The notes beneath the pieces were generated by a model. The model searched no databases and was not told the origin of the DNA. It saw only the letters and a list, made by a program, of their open reading frames with translations. Made by a program: the position numbers and the translations under genes. A stretch of DNA of 64,000 bases from Saccharicrinis fermentans DSM 9555 = JCM 21142 (GTDB lineage Bacteria; Bacteroidota; Bacteroidia; Bacteroidales; Marinilabiliaceae), in contig NZ_KI912107.1 in the NCBI RefSeq assembly GCF_000517085.1, positions 3,717,980-3,781,979 of the forward strand. The letters are read 5' to 3'. This document shows, piece by piece, positions 35,815 through 46,300 of this stretch (position 1 is its first letter; each line of letters opens with the position of its first letter).

Positions 35815-37680
35815 CTAATTAATTTTTATCGCTTTAATTTGTTTAGACACCCCATTCTCGTTAAAGGCCTCAATACTAAAAAAATAAGTCTTATCCACAT
35901 CCAATGACTTCATAAGATGCTCATTTTTACCATATATCATCCATGAGTTATACAATTTATCTGGCGCAATACCCCAGCATATATTATAACCCTGTGCGCC
36001 CTTAACAGCACTCCATGTAATAAAGGCATCTCTCCTGTCCTTGTATCTATTAACTTGAAAATTTTCAACTCTTGAAGGTCTCTTTCCATTACCATTACCA
36101 AACACTCTAAAGTCCGAAATTGCCAAATAAGGCGTTGGCACCTCTATATTTGTATATCGTACATACCTGGCATTGTGCGCTGTAGGAAGCTCCACATAAT
36201 CATTAGGACTATCCTTATAGGAATTGGATTTATCTACCAACATTTCCCAATGAACCCCGTCTAATGATGCCTCCATCGTATAACGATGTCTTAGATTCGG
36301 ATACCTACCATACATATTTGATTGATAGTCGTGAAAATTCACCTGCAGCGCATTAATATCCATTGGTCTTTCCAAATCTATTGTGAGCCACTCTCCTCCA
36401 CTATTGCTTTCTGAAAGCCAAAATGTTTTAACATTTTCATCAATGATGTTCGCCTTGTCTTTTTCGGTGGAAGAAGAAACAGGTTTACCGTAGGACAGAA
36501 GCATCCATCCTCGAAACATTCCTGCATTTTCCTTAGCATGAGGTGCATAATGTGGATAATCACCAAAGCGTGTATTGCTGTACATCAGTCCATCCTCATC
36601 ATAATAGAGGGGATGCATGCAAAGCCGGCGTTCCCAACGTTCGTTGATAGATACTGAGACAGAGCCAAAATGCCAGTACGATCCTGTCGTAGCCTGAACA
36701 ACACTACCATGCCCTGCTCCATTCATAAAACCTCCCGGTTTATACACCACCGGATTATGTGGCTGATAGGTATAAGGCCCCATGGGATCACTGGCCGTAT
36801 AAACACCATCGGCATACACATTGAATTCTGTACCTGGCGCAGCATACATCATGTAATAAGTACCCTTATGCTTTGTTAACCAAGCTCCTTCCATATAACC
36901 GGGGATAACAGTATCTGTATGATTTTCACCAAAACGCTCCCACCCATGCATATCTCCATGTAAGCCAAACAGTTCTGTGGTCTCTTCTTCGGCAATAAAA
37001 CGATGGTTTTTCTGAAGCCTTTTTCCCCTAATGGGAAATGTATTGGAAGAGCCCCAAAAGATATAAGCCTTATCATCATCGTCTATAAAGAAATCTGGGT
37101 CTTGCAATCCACTTAAGATGGCCGGAACAATTTTCCAATCCCCTTTTTGTGGATCATCGGTATACAACAGACTCATTTGTCCTGAAGGGTCACCTGTGAC
37201 ATAGAGTACCGAATCTTTATAATTGTGTGCTGCCGGGGCATTACATCCCTGAAAATACCACCGTTGAGGAGTTATAAAATGCCAATTCTGTAGATCACTA
37301 GAATGCCAATATCCCAGAGAGCGGGTCACAAACATATAATATTCTCCCTTAAACTCGACCACCGCAGGATCTGCTCCTGATCGGTATGATTTATCTTTGT
37401 GGGAATCATAAATCATATAAGTATAATCGACATTTATAGGATTACAATAAGTATCTGCCTGGTATTGTGCGGATACCGCAAAACTGATGAGCGATATAAA
37501 TAGTGGCTGCAAGAAAATTACTGCTTTTCCTGTCTTGGATAAGAAAGCTTCAAAGACAAGGCCATCGATATTTTTGAAACCAAGGAGTTTACTGATTGTA
37601 AATGACTGTTTCAAAAATGAGAATAACGCAGTATTTGGAGTTTTCTTGCAAAGACTAAATATTGTTATAAGTTTGTTCAT
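35815..37680 (-). CDS. GH43-like glycosidase with F5/8C and FN3 domains; signal region carries a MITE
   Basis: 621 aa. After an unusual N-terminus, a GH43-type five-bladed propeller shows its triad region: Asp in SGADPAVVEF, Asp in GLQDPDFFID and Glu in YMEGAWLTKH. It is followed by a discoidin (F5/8C) carbohydrate-binding domain (about 415-530) and an FN3-like domain to the end. Residues 8-62 are translated from an inserted 165-bp element; the former signal peptide would read MNKLITISLISFAVSAQ. A new hydrophobic stretch (AVIFLQPLFISLISFAVSAQ) remains, so export may still work, with a long N-region. ATG 37680 is used because it starts the old signal peptide. Confidence 0.85.
   Translation of the reverse strand: MNKLITIFSLCKKTPNTALFSFLKQSFTISKLLGFKNIDGLVFEAFLSKTGKAVIFLQPLFISLISFAVSAQYQADTYCNPINVDYTYMIYDSHKDKSYRSGADPAVVEFKGEYYMFVTRSLGYWHSSDLQNWHFITPQRWYFQGCNAPAAHNYKDSVLYVTGDPSGQMSLLYTDDPQKGDWKIVPAILSGLQDPDFFIDDDDKAYIFWGSSNTFPIRGKRLQKNHRFIAEEETTELFGLHGDMHGWERFGENHTDTVIPGYMEGAWLTKHKGTYYMMYAAPGTEFNVYADGVYTASDPMGPYTYQPHNPVVYKPGGFMNGAGHGSVVQATTGSYWHFGSVSVSINERWERRLCMHPLYYDEDGLMYSNTRFGDYPHYAPHAKENAGMFRGWMLLSYGKPVSSSTEKDKANIIDENVKTFWLSESNSGGEWLTIDLERPMDINALQVNFHDYQSNMYGRYPNLRHRYTMEASLDGVHWEMLVDKSNSYKDSPNDYVELPTAHNARYVRYTNIEVPTPYLAISDFRVFGNGNGKRPSRVENFQVNRYKDRRDAFITWSAVKGAQGYNICWGIAPDKLYNSWMIYGKNEHLMKSLDVDKTYFFSIEAFNENGVSKQIKAIKIN
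37495..37659 (-). mobile_element. MITE-like element, copy 1, in frame inside the GH43-like gene
   Basis: 165 bp with imperfect terminal inverted repeats whose inner core is TGCAAGAAAA / TTTTCTTGCA. ATAT or TA flanks suggest a short target duplication. It adds exactly 55 sense codons and no stop, so the host frame survives. By hand alignment it differs from copy 2 at about eight positions. It carries no transposase and its ends do not match the IS1634 element of this window. Confidence 0.85.
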
Positions 37681-37721
37681 ATTAAAAGTATCTATGATTA
37701 TTACCTTGGTCATTTATTCTA

Positions 37722-39695
37722 TCAATAGGAGAATCCCAGTTTTGTTAAGCCCTCCTGTACTTCAGGACACGACATAAAAAGATCCCACAGTAATCCTGTT
37801 CGATAATTCTCAATCATGATGATCATAGGGCCTTGATCGATGGCCAAATAAGAGTCTGCAACCCAATCCTCTGTTACATTAAACGCATCATAAAAACCAT
37901 ATGCTCCCCAAAGTTGATCCCCCATCATATAATAGAAGAAACGGATGGCTTGCATGGATTCTTCAGGTGTATAAGGCAAGGAGGAAATCGCTGCTGTGGG
38001 CGAAATAACACCCCTATCGTTGGTTGGTGAATGGGCCGAGTATCCCGATTGATTATCACTTGCTGTGATTCCCCAACAATCTTGACTATAACTCACATAA
38101 CCTTGGGGGTTTTCTAAACAATATGCTCGATTGATCAATGTATGACTTCTATTTTGATCCCAGTAGTTGGCGTATGTATCAGATAAATTACGAGGATCGA
38201 GACCCAAGAACGAATAATGTGCCAAAAACAATGGCCCCCCCATTGCTGTGCCAAGTGGTAACTGCATGTCATAATAGCTTTCTCCATTTACAATAGCTCC
38301 ATTATTGGCCCATCCTTGATGATATACCTCAGCAGCTATAGAATGCGTTTGAGACGATGCCGCCATCACATAACTTAGCAACGCTTCGTTATAACCCTTT
38401 ATCTGCATATTCATATCCCAGTTGTAGTTCGGCGACCAATGCCAATACAACACGTTCTGACCTCCTCGTGTATACCAATCCCACTGAATACCATCCATTA
38501 AATCATTGATCTTAGCAATCAGACTATTCTCATTGGTTACGGTCGAATCCAGATATTGACGAACAGTCAATAAACCAGCTGCCACAAAAGACGTTTCCAC
38601 TAAATCACCTCCATCATCTTTCTGACTAAAAGGGATGACCTTGCCCGTTGTCCCATTCAACCAATGTGGCCATGCACCATGAAAACGATCTGCCTCCCCT
38701 AAAAAATCAATGATAGTATGTAACTGTTCAACACCCTCAGAGCGACTAATAAAACCACGCTCCATACCTACCACCATAGCCATAAGACCAAAGCCAGAAC
38801 CACCTGAAGTCACGGTCTCTCCTGAAGAGTTCCGCTCCCTTATCAATCCGCTCACAGGATGCGCAAAATCCCAAAAATATTTAAATGTCTGAGCCTGTAT
38901 TTTCGTTAAGAGCTCGTCATCGCTTATCTCTGGAAATTTATAGGTAGAATCAAGCGCGGTATAAAAACTAAAATCCAAGCCTTCATATGATTTACCAATC
39001 CGGCTTTCTATATCCGAAGCAATACGCAACTGATACTTTTTATACCCCATCAGCTTTTGATTTGCAGAAAAAGAAACTGTTTTATCATCTACCTGTGTCA
39101 AATGATAACCAACAGGTAAATTATTTGTAGAAAAAGATAAATAATCCGCCAAATCATTTGCAGCAATGGAACTATTAAACTTAAACACAATAGATGGATC
39201 CCGAGACACATCCTTAATAACATGCAACGGATTTAACTTCACACTATCCATCTCCATTGCTTTCATTATCAAGGGCGAAGAAAAAGTTAAAAAAGAAAAT
39301 TCCAGGCCTCCAAAAAATGCACCATCAAAACTTTGCAGTTCATCTGAGAGCACGAGACGATAGTAGGCATTCTCATGCAATGTTTCATGATGAACTTTAA
39401 GCAGCTTGTTCTCATTCAAAAAAGAGTATTCAAGATAAAGGTCTTGACCGGTAGCATCCATCAATCGAATATTCCCTTCAACAGAAACCACATCCACCGA
39501 TTTATCAAAACGAATCTCTATTACCTGATCCGTTTTAACATCCTTATTATCGAGGGATGTACTTAATTCCACATCGCCTATATAAACATAAGTAAGTCCT
39601 AGTTCTTTCGAATTATTTTCCGAAATAGAATCATCGCTGTTACATGAGGCCACAGCAATACCCAAAGACAATATAACCAATAGAATACGATCCAT
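37722..39695 (-). CDS. GH144-like (glycoamylase-fold) lipoprotein with N-terminal Ig-like domains, copy 1
   Basis: 657 aa, lipoprotein signal with cysteine in AVASCNSDD. Residues about 30-250 form two bacterial Ig-like (Big_5-type) domains; the catalytic glycoamylase-fold domain (about 258-655) has FKYFWDFAHPVSGLIRER, GGSGFGLMAMVVGMER, HGAWPHWLNG, QKDDGGDLVETSF, YWHWSPN and AIDQGP. It is probably a surface endo-glucanase of the PUL, with the Ig domains acting as spacers. It differs from copy 2 in the added domains and lacks that copy's loop around residue 330. Confidence 0.87.
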   Translation of the reverse strand: MDRILLVILSLGIAVASCNSDDSISENNSKELGLTYVYIGDVELSTSLDNKDVKTDQVIEIRFDKSVDVVSVEGNIRLMDATGQDLYLEYSFLNENKLLKVHHETLHENAYYRLVLSDELQSFDGAFFGGLEFSFLTFSSPLIMKAMEMDSVKLNPLHVIKDVSRDPSIVFKFNSSIAANDLADYLSFSTNNLPVGYHLTQVDDKTVSFSANQKLMGYKKYQLRIASDIESRIGKSYEGLDFSFYTALDSTYKFPEISDDELLTKIQAQTFKYFWDFAHPVSGLIRERNSSGETVTSGGSGFGLMAMVVGMERGFISRSEGVEQLHTIIDFLGEADRFHGAWPHWLNGTTGKVIPFSQKDDGGDLVETSFVAAGLLTVRQYLDSTVTNENSLIAKINDLMDGIQWDWYTRGGQNVLYWHWSPNYNWDMNMQIKGYNEALLSYVMAASSQTHSIAAEVYHQGWANNGAIVNGESYYDMQLPLGTAMGGPLFLAHYSFLGLDPRNLSDTYANYWDQNRSHTLINRAYCLENPQGYVSYSQDCWGITASDNQSGYSAHSPTNDRGVISPTAAISSLPYTPEESMQAIRFFYYMMGDQLWGAYGFYDAFNVTEDWVADSYLAIDQGPMIIMIENYRTGLLWDLFMSCPEVQEGLTKLGFSY

Positions 39696-39775
39696 TAATG
39701 TTGATTAATAAATGAAAAAACATTGTTCGTTACAAACGAAAAGAAAAACATCTCCTCTTCGCAAGCATATATCAG

Positions 39776-39806
39776 TTTTTCTCCGACATTAAAGCCGGAG
39801 AAAAAA
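39776..39806 (-). other. Intercistronic hairpin between the LamG protein and GH144-like genes
   Basis: TTTTTCTCCG (39776-39785) pairs with CGGAGAAAAA (39796-39805) across 10 bases. On the transcribed minus strand it has no T-run after it, so it is more likely an RNA-processing or stability element than a terminator. Confidence 0.45.
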
Positions 39807-39876
39807 TTTTAATTTAACAAGAGATAATCCCCCAAAGACCAGCGTAGATCATCGGAACTCAGTACACAGTCATACA

Positions 39877-41616
39877 CTACAACCCATCATTCCTCAATAA
39901 CCTAACCTCCTCAGGCGTAAGTGCTTTATTAAACAGATATAAATCATCCATTTGACCCTTGTCTGTTTTGTGCTCCCATCCCGAAAAATTTGGCTCGCCA
40001 GACATGATAGAAAGATCACCTACATCGGACCAGTTAAAGCCAGTAAGTGCCCCCTGACTAACCTGCTCTCCATCCATATAAAAAGCAGCTTCTGTAGGCG
40101 AAATTGAAATGGCAAAATGAATCCAGTCTGTTTCCGTGGTTGGATCAATGGTTGCAGGCAAGCCAGGATTAAACCATGTGGCATTTACTCCATTTCCTAC
40201 TAAAAGCAGAAACTTCTGACTGGTTTCGTCACCTTCCCTCAGAAAACCAAAACCGCTCGCTTTATCAGACGGACTAAGTGGATTCGCTGGCGCAATAGAA
40301 AGAATACTTGCCCGCGTATCTGAAGCATCTATTTTCAACCAGAAACTAGCCCCAAATTCATCTCCAGAAATCAGTTCAGCAGACGGAAAAGTAAGGTAGG
40401 AATCAGCAGCACCCAGGTAAGCATCACCATGAATACCCCCTCCATAGTTAAAACTTGGATTACCAATAACAGTAGCTTCATCTCCACTCAAGGCTTCCTT
40501 ATAATCACCGTTAAAGTCCATGTAAAAACCAGCCTGTTCTTTCAACATAATAGTTCGAACTTCATCCGGCGTAAGAGCCTTATTAAAAAGTCTCAGCTCA
40601 TCCATTCCACCCTTTTCCACCTTGTGATCCCAACCTGAAAAATTAGGCTCACCAGACATGATGGAAAGCGCTCCCACATCAGTCCAGTTGAATCCAGACA
40701 AGGCTCCCTGACTAACCTGAACCCCATTCATGTAGAAGGCTGCCTCAGATGCAGAAATAGAGATGGCAAAATGAATCCATCCATTATCCACAGCTGGGTC
40801 AATAGTAGCTGCAGCACCTGGATTAAACCAGGTAGCATTGCTTCCGTTTCCAACCAACAGCACAAACTTCTGACTATCGGCACTTCCCTCTCTAAAAAAT
40901 CCAAAACCACTCGCTTTGTCCGATGGACTATCAGGCGAAGCCGGAGCCATAGACAAAATACCTGCCCGGGTATCTTGCGCGTCAATCTTCAGCCAGAAAC
41001 TGGCACTGAACTCATCTCCCGCGGCAAGCCCATCAGAAGGAAAAGTCAAGTAAGAATCTGCAGCACCCATATAGGCACTACCTCCCTGAATCCCTGTTCC
41101 AAAACCGGGATTTCCCACTATTGTTGCATCAGAAAGGCTAAGCATATCTTTAAATTCATTATTAAACGGCATGTAAAACATCTCTCCTTCGTATTGTGGC
41201 ACATAGGGAGGTGCTTTGGCAAAATTCACATCCAAAGTACTTGTTTGCCCTTCGGCATCCGTGGCAAGCACCGACAAAACATGCATACCTGTAGTTACCT
41301 TATTATAGAGATAGTTTTCAAATACGATCCGATAATCCTTAAAATCAACATAGCTTTTTATTTCAGCCCCATCCACTTTTAAAGAAATGGAAGAGATCTC
41401 AATATCGTCGCGTACTTCAAAATCAAAATTAATACTTCCCACCGCATCATTTGTTTGCAACTCATAACCTTCGGGTGGAAAATGAACAGTGATTTGTGGG
41501 GCGGATTCATCAGATCCTAGATTCACTTTCGATATTCCGTCTATGTAATCCTGATCGCAAGCACTGAGTAAAAACATGCTCAGTACAAATAATATTAAAT
41601 TATAGTATATCTTCAT
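39877..41616 (-). CDS. Lipoprotein with two tandem LamG/concanavalin-like domains (surface glycan-binding protein)
   Basis: 579 aa, lipoprotein signal (LLSACDQD). After an Ig-like region (about 40-135) come two LamG-like domains, about 147-358 and 363-575, that are close copies: both carry AADSYLTFPS, SDKASGFGF, NATWFNPG, IHFAISIS and SIMSGEPNFSGW. The duplication is recent by appearance. The position directly after SusD is that of SusE/SusF-type surface glycan-binding proteins, so it probably holds the target polysaccharide at the outer membrane. Confidence 0.85.
   Translation of the reverse strand: MKIYYNLILFVLSMFLLSACDQDYIDGISKVNLGSDESAPQITVHFPPEGYELQTNDAVGSINFDFEVRDDIEISSISLKVDGAEIKSYVDFKDYRIVFENYLYNKVTTGMHVLSVLATDAEGQTSTLDVNFAKAPPYVPQYEGEMFYMPFNNEFKDMLSLSDATIVGNPGFGTGIQGGSAYMGAADSYLTFPSDGLAAGDEFSASFWLKIDAQDTRAGILSMAPASPDSPSDKASGFGFFREGSADSQKFVLLVGNGSNATWFNPGAAATIDPAVDNGWIHFAISISASEAAFYMNGVQVSQGALSGFNWTDVGALSIMSGEPNFSGWDHKVEKGGMDELRLFNKALTPDEVRTIMLKEQAGFYMDFNGDYKEALSGDEATVIGNPSFNYGGGIHGDAYLGAADSYLTFPSAELISGDEFGASFWLKIDASDTRASILSIAPANPLSPSDKASGFGFLREGDETSQKFLLLVGNGVNATWFNPGLPATIDPTTETDWIHFAISISPTEAAFYMDGEQVSQGALTGFNWSDVGDLSIMSGEPNFSGWEHKTDKGQMDDLYLFNKALTPEEVRLLRNDGL
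39892..40530 (-). repeat. Internal gene duplication, second LamG module (pairs with 40543-41178)
   Basis: The coding DNA for the second LamG domain is a diverged copy of the module at 40543-41178. It is a coding repeat, not a mobile element. Long runs of identical codons suggest a fairly recent duplication or ongoing gene conversion. Confidence 0.8.
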
Positions 41617-41628
41617 TTTCTGTAGCTT

Positions 41629-43155
41629 TTAATTGATTCCTTCAGCCAGTTGAGGCAATTCTGATACCTGATCCGCCGGGAATGGCAAATAGGCTTTATC
41701 CATTGAAAACACTTTACCTTCGTGAGTCAGCTCTGCGGTATTTTCTGTTCGCACCATGTCATAGTATCTTTTCCCCCACTCCATGGCCAATTCAGCAAAT
41801 TTTTCATCCAACACATCTTCTGTTGTCACGTTATTCAACTCAGTCAAACCAGCACGGTTTCGCACCATATTAACAGCCTCCTCAGCAGTCATGGAAATAT
41901 CACTGGTAGCTCCTCTGGTTAGGGCCTCTGCATACATCAACAACATTTCCGCATATCTGATAACAATCAAATTCTTATTACTCCCCAGTGTTGTTCTTCC
42001 GTCCACCAACTCCGTGGAAGGTTGAATATGCTTTCCACTGGCAAAAAGAAGACGCACATTGTTATTAAACACATCCCCCTCTCTATTGGTATTAGATACC
42101 CAGGCAGGAAGAGTCAGTCCTTCAGTCTCCAGTTCCGAGATACCATCCGGAGTAAACACCACACTGGTCTCTAAGCGAACTGTTTCACCTCTATCAAGCA
42201 TAAATTTGATATACTTGGTTGTGGGCTCATAAAAACCCCATCCTCCACCTGCACCAGCAACCACAGGCGTCCATCCGCCAATTCCAAAGGGCTCAAAATT
42301 ATGTATGAACTGATCTCCTTCTCCTTGATTAAAGTCGGAATATTGAAACTCAAGTATTATCTCATCATCAAGCTTACCCGCCTTTTTAAATAACTGATAA
42401 AAGTCGGAGGCCAATTCATATTCTCCCGAACTAATAATCGCTGAGGTAGCTGTAACCACTCCCTGATAGTCCTTTAGTTCCTGAAAAGCAATCGCTTGTA
42501 ATGCATAAGCTGTAAATCGTGTTACCCCTCCTTTAATATCACTACGTTTATTGGGATTAACATCAGGCAATAAAGGAATAACTTGGTTCATTTCCTCCAC
42601 TACATATTGCATCATCTCTGCCTTGCTGCTCACCGGGATATTCTGAATATTATCCAATTGATCGATAACGATACCTCCTCCAAAACTTCGCGCAATATTC
42701 AAGTACAAATAAGCTCTGATCACGCGACATTCTGCGATATATTGATCGGCCAGCACATCATCGGCCCCTGCTAACCTATATTTCTCTATCTCATCCATGG
42801 CTGAAAAAACATTAATTACATCACTATAATGTCCTTGCCATAAAGTATTTAAATTCCAATGACTCGCCAGATAATTAAAATTATCCTGTTCCTGAAGAGG
42901 AGGTTGATCTCCACCGGCATTTACATCATCTCCACGCACACCCAAGGTTAAGGGTTCCTCCCAGCCTCGCGTATATAAACCATAATAGGCACCCAACAGG
43001 GGTAGTATCATATTCTCACCAATTGCATAGTTTACATCACTGGTAAACGACGTATTCTCAAAAGGATCATCGAACTTATCGGTGCAACTACTCATAGCGA
43101 GCAGCATAAAACTTCCAATAAGTACAGGTATACAGTATGTGAATATCTTTTTCAT
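41629..43155 (-). CDS. SusD/RagB-family outer-membrane lipoprotein
   Basis: 508 aa. Lipoprotein signal (LLAMSSCTDKFDD), TPR-rich N-terminal half (YIAECRVIRAYLYLNIARSFGG is the typical core helix) and C-terminal RagB/SusD domain ending with the usual LPFPADQVSELPQL segment. It caps the SusC channel and binds oligosaccharide at the surface. It lies 12 bases upstream of the LamG lipoprotein gene and 173 bases after susC. Confidence 0.96.
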   Translation of the reverse strand: MKKIFTYCIPVLIGSFMLLAMSSCTDKFDDPFENTSFTSDVNYAIGENMILPLLGAYYGLYTRGWEEPLTLGVRGDDVNAGGDQPPLQEQDNFNYLASHWNLNTLWQGHYSDVINVFSAMDEIEKYRLAGADDVLADQYIAECRVIRAYLYLNIARSFGGGIVIDQLDNIQNIPVSSKAEMMQYVVEEMNQVIPLLPDVNPNKRSDIKGGVTRFTAYALQAIAFQELKDYQGVVTATSAIISSGEYELASDFYQLFKKAGKLDDEIILEFQYSDFNQGEGDQFIHNFEPFGIGGWTPVVAGAGGGWGFYEPTTKYIKFMLDRGETVRLETSVVFTPDGISELETEGLTLPAWVSNTNREGDVFNNNVRLLFASGKHIQPSTELVDGRTTLGSNKNLIVIRYAEMLLMYAEALTRGATSDISMTAEEAVNMVRNRAGLTELNNVTTEDVLDEKFAELAMEWGKRYYDMVRTENTAELTHEGKVFSMDKAYLPFPADQVSELPQLAEGIN

Positions 43156-43168
43156 ATCTTAAAATTTG

Positions 43169-43281
43169 TCTTTCAATGGCCATATGGAACTCGCCAGAAT
43201 TAGTCATCCTTCTGAGTGTGAAATAATTTCCATGGCTCGTTTCATATGCTTATAATTTTCTTTCAATGGTCATATGGCACT
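43169..43281 (-). repeat. Intercistronic direct repeat between susC and susD
   Basis: The block TCTTTCAATGG-Y-CATATGG occurs at 43169-43186 and again at 43259-43276 (plus-strand reading), 90 bases apart and each with the palindrome CCATATGG or CATATG. It lies in the susC-susD mRNA. Possible roles: a stability or translation element, or a leftover of local duplication. Confidence 0.55.
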
Positions 43282-43328
43282 GTCAAATAAGCTGCCTGAG
43301 CTGCCCATATACCATAGATCAATTCACT

Positions 43329-46300
43329 TTAAAATTTAATATTAAGACCTAACGTATACACAGAGGCCACAGGATAAAATTGTCGATCAATACCATCAGA
43401 CACTTCAGGATTAAAACCGTTATAACTAAAAACAGTGAGCGGTCGTTCAGCGGTAAAATAAATGCGTGCATTAGGCATATTTTCACCCAACCATTTTTTC
43501 CCATCGATGTTATAGGCCAGTTGAATATTTTGAATTCTAAAGAAGGATCCATCTTCTAACAACAGGTCACTAAATTCCTGGTTCCAACCTCGTCTCAAAC
43601 CAGCAGCCGAAGGATATTTATTAGAAGTACCTTCTCCATTCCACAAATTACTAGCATAATTCGCATCAATATTCGTGTCATTGGTCCATTTAATTTCTCC
43701 TCTCTTACGATTTAGTATTTTATTTCCGCCCTGACCGCTAATGCTCATAGAGAACTCAAGCTTTTTATAAAACAATCCAAGGCTACCTCCATAAGTGAGT
43801 TTAGGAAGATAAGACCCAAGAAACACTTTATCATCATCATCTAGGACTTCACTTCCATCCTGGTCTTTAAATTTCAGATCACCAGGTACTAAGCCATTGG
43901 CTACTGCAATAGGATCAGCATCTATCTCAGCCTGGTTCTGATATACACCTGCTATCTCATAGCCATAAAATGACAAGAGCGGTTCTCCCACTTGCGAACG
44001 CTGCCTAAACTCGGCAGAGCCACCATTCAAATAGGTCTGTCCAAAGAGATCACGCACCTCATTTTTAAGGGTAGCCACGTTTGCTCCTATCGTATATTTC
44101 AGGTCTTCACCGATGGTTCCTCTCCAATTGGCAGCCACTTCAAATCCAGAATTTCTGATCACTCCCACATTTCTGGTAACACTTCCACCTTGAAGAAGAA
44201 GACTAACTGGTATGGCAGCATTTTCGGTATCTCGGACATAATAATCTGCCTCAATACCCAGTCGCATATTAAACAGCTGGGTACTGATTCCCACATTGGT
44301 TCCTTTCACAGTTTCCCAACCCAAATAACCAAATGTACTGGTTGTTACTGTTCCGTTTACTTTCTGATCATCTATTGCCAAAAACTGTGGCGAAGTTGTA
44401 TTGGCACCTGCTTGGCTGGGTATCTTGTCATTACCTAGCTTACCCCAACCAGCTCTTAACTTAAAATAATTGACAAAACCTATATTTTCCTTGAAGAAAC
44501 TTTCCTCGGAGATAACCCATCCTGCACCTATGGCCGGGAACGTACCCCATTTCTCTTGATATTTAGAAGTCCCTTCACGTCGAAGCGTTGCATAAGCTAT
44601 ATATTTACTATTGTAATTATATGCTAAACGGCCAAAATAAGAAAAGCCATAATACCTGCTTGCTCCATCTGCTATACTTTTAGAGTCTTGAGAAAGAGAC
44701 TGTCCAATATACCATGCATTCTCCTCCAAAGGAATATCTTCAGCCGATCCGCTCAATGTATCATAGAACTCATCCCTATAGGCAGTACCCACCATGGCAG
44801 AAATATGATGCCCACCAAAAGTATCGTTATAGGTTAAAGTATTGTCCCAAAATTGATTAAAATACAGAGAACGATACTTACTGATAGTTGACAGCTCCCT
44901 ATTTACGTCTTCGGATGCAGACAAATAATAAGGCAGACCAACATTTCTATCACTCAAATGTATGAGTGAAATATTATAACTCGTCTTAAATTTTAACTTC
45001 TCAGGCAATAAACTCATTTCAGCATATAATCCAGTCAATACTTTCCGTATATCCATGCGGTGATCACGGTATTCAAGGTCCAAAAATGGATTTTGTGTAT
45101 CACGATAACCTAGCAGCTTAGCATTGGAGTAGGCACTGGGGAAATTAGTTCCTGCGGCCACAAGTGCATCGTAATTTTCCTGGTCATAAACTGGTAAAAT
45201 AGGCACGGCATGATAAGCCTTAAACCAAGCGGCATCATCAGCGATGTATTTAGTAGCATTACTCACATTCACATTCACCCCGGCTTTTAACCACTTATTC
45301 ACATTCTGATCTAACTTTCCTCTGATATTTAAGCGCTCAAACGAATTCTTGCCTTTCAGTAAACCATCCTGTTCAAAATAACTCAGCCCCATGGCATAGG
45401 CAGTTTTTTCGCTACCACCGGTAACAGAAAGCGCATGATTTTGTTGTGTAGCAGAGGTGTTCATGATCTCCTTATACCAATCGGTATTCACATCCGGCAC
45501 ATTGGGATTTATCCGGCTTCTTCCAAAGCGTTGCATGGCATTTTCCACAAATTGCAAATCTGCCGGGTCACCCACCTGATTTACATATTCCACAAACTGC
45601 TCTGCATTGGCCATTTGCAAAACATTTTGGGCCACCTGCACGCCCACATAACCATCATAGCTTATGGAAGCTTTAGACTTAAGGCTTCCAGATTTAGTGG
45701 TGATTAACACCACTCCATTGGCTGCCCTCACCCCATAAATAGAAGATGCCGACGCATCTTTTAGCACCGATAAACTTTCTATATCGGAGGGATTTAGAAA
45801 ATCAATATCATCAAAGTACATCCCATCCACAACATACAATGGAGTTGAACCTCCAATGCCAGGATATGAACCCAAGCCTCTGATTCGCACTGTAGGCTCA
45901 CTACCCGGTGCTCCTGCACTTACAATCTGCACACCTGCCACTTTACCCTGAAGAGCTTGCATCGTTTGTCCTGATGCCGATTTTGTTATTTCATCCGCCT
46001 TTACTGTTACAATAGACGAAGTGAGGTCCTTAACTTTTTGGGTACCATAACCCACCACTACCACTTCGTCGAGCCCTGTCATAGACTCCACCAAAGAAAC
46101 AGAAATAATACTTCGATTATTAACCTGTACCTCCTGAGTATCGAAACCAATAAAACTAAATACAAGAATAGCATCCGATGGTACACTTATATGATAGTTA
46201 CCATCCATATCGGTAATAGTACCTTCACTCGTTCCTTTTATAGATATGGAAACACCTATAATTGACTCTCCTGTTTGATCTGTTACCTGACCGGAAACAT

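Noticed and set aside
40771-41382. Plus-strand frame of 203 codons inside the LamG lipoprotein gene
   Set aside because: It is antisense to a well supported gene and low in plausible protein features; its length follows from the codon pattern of the repeated modules.
43992-44438. Plus-strand frame of 148 codons inside susC
   Set aside because: Antisense shadow of the SusC barrel with no start context, no domain and no neighbour support.
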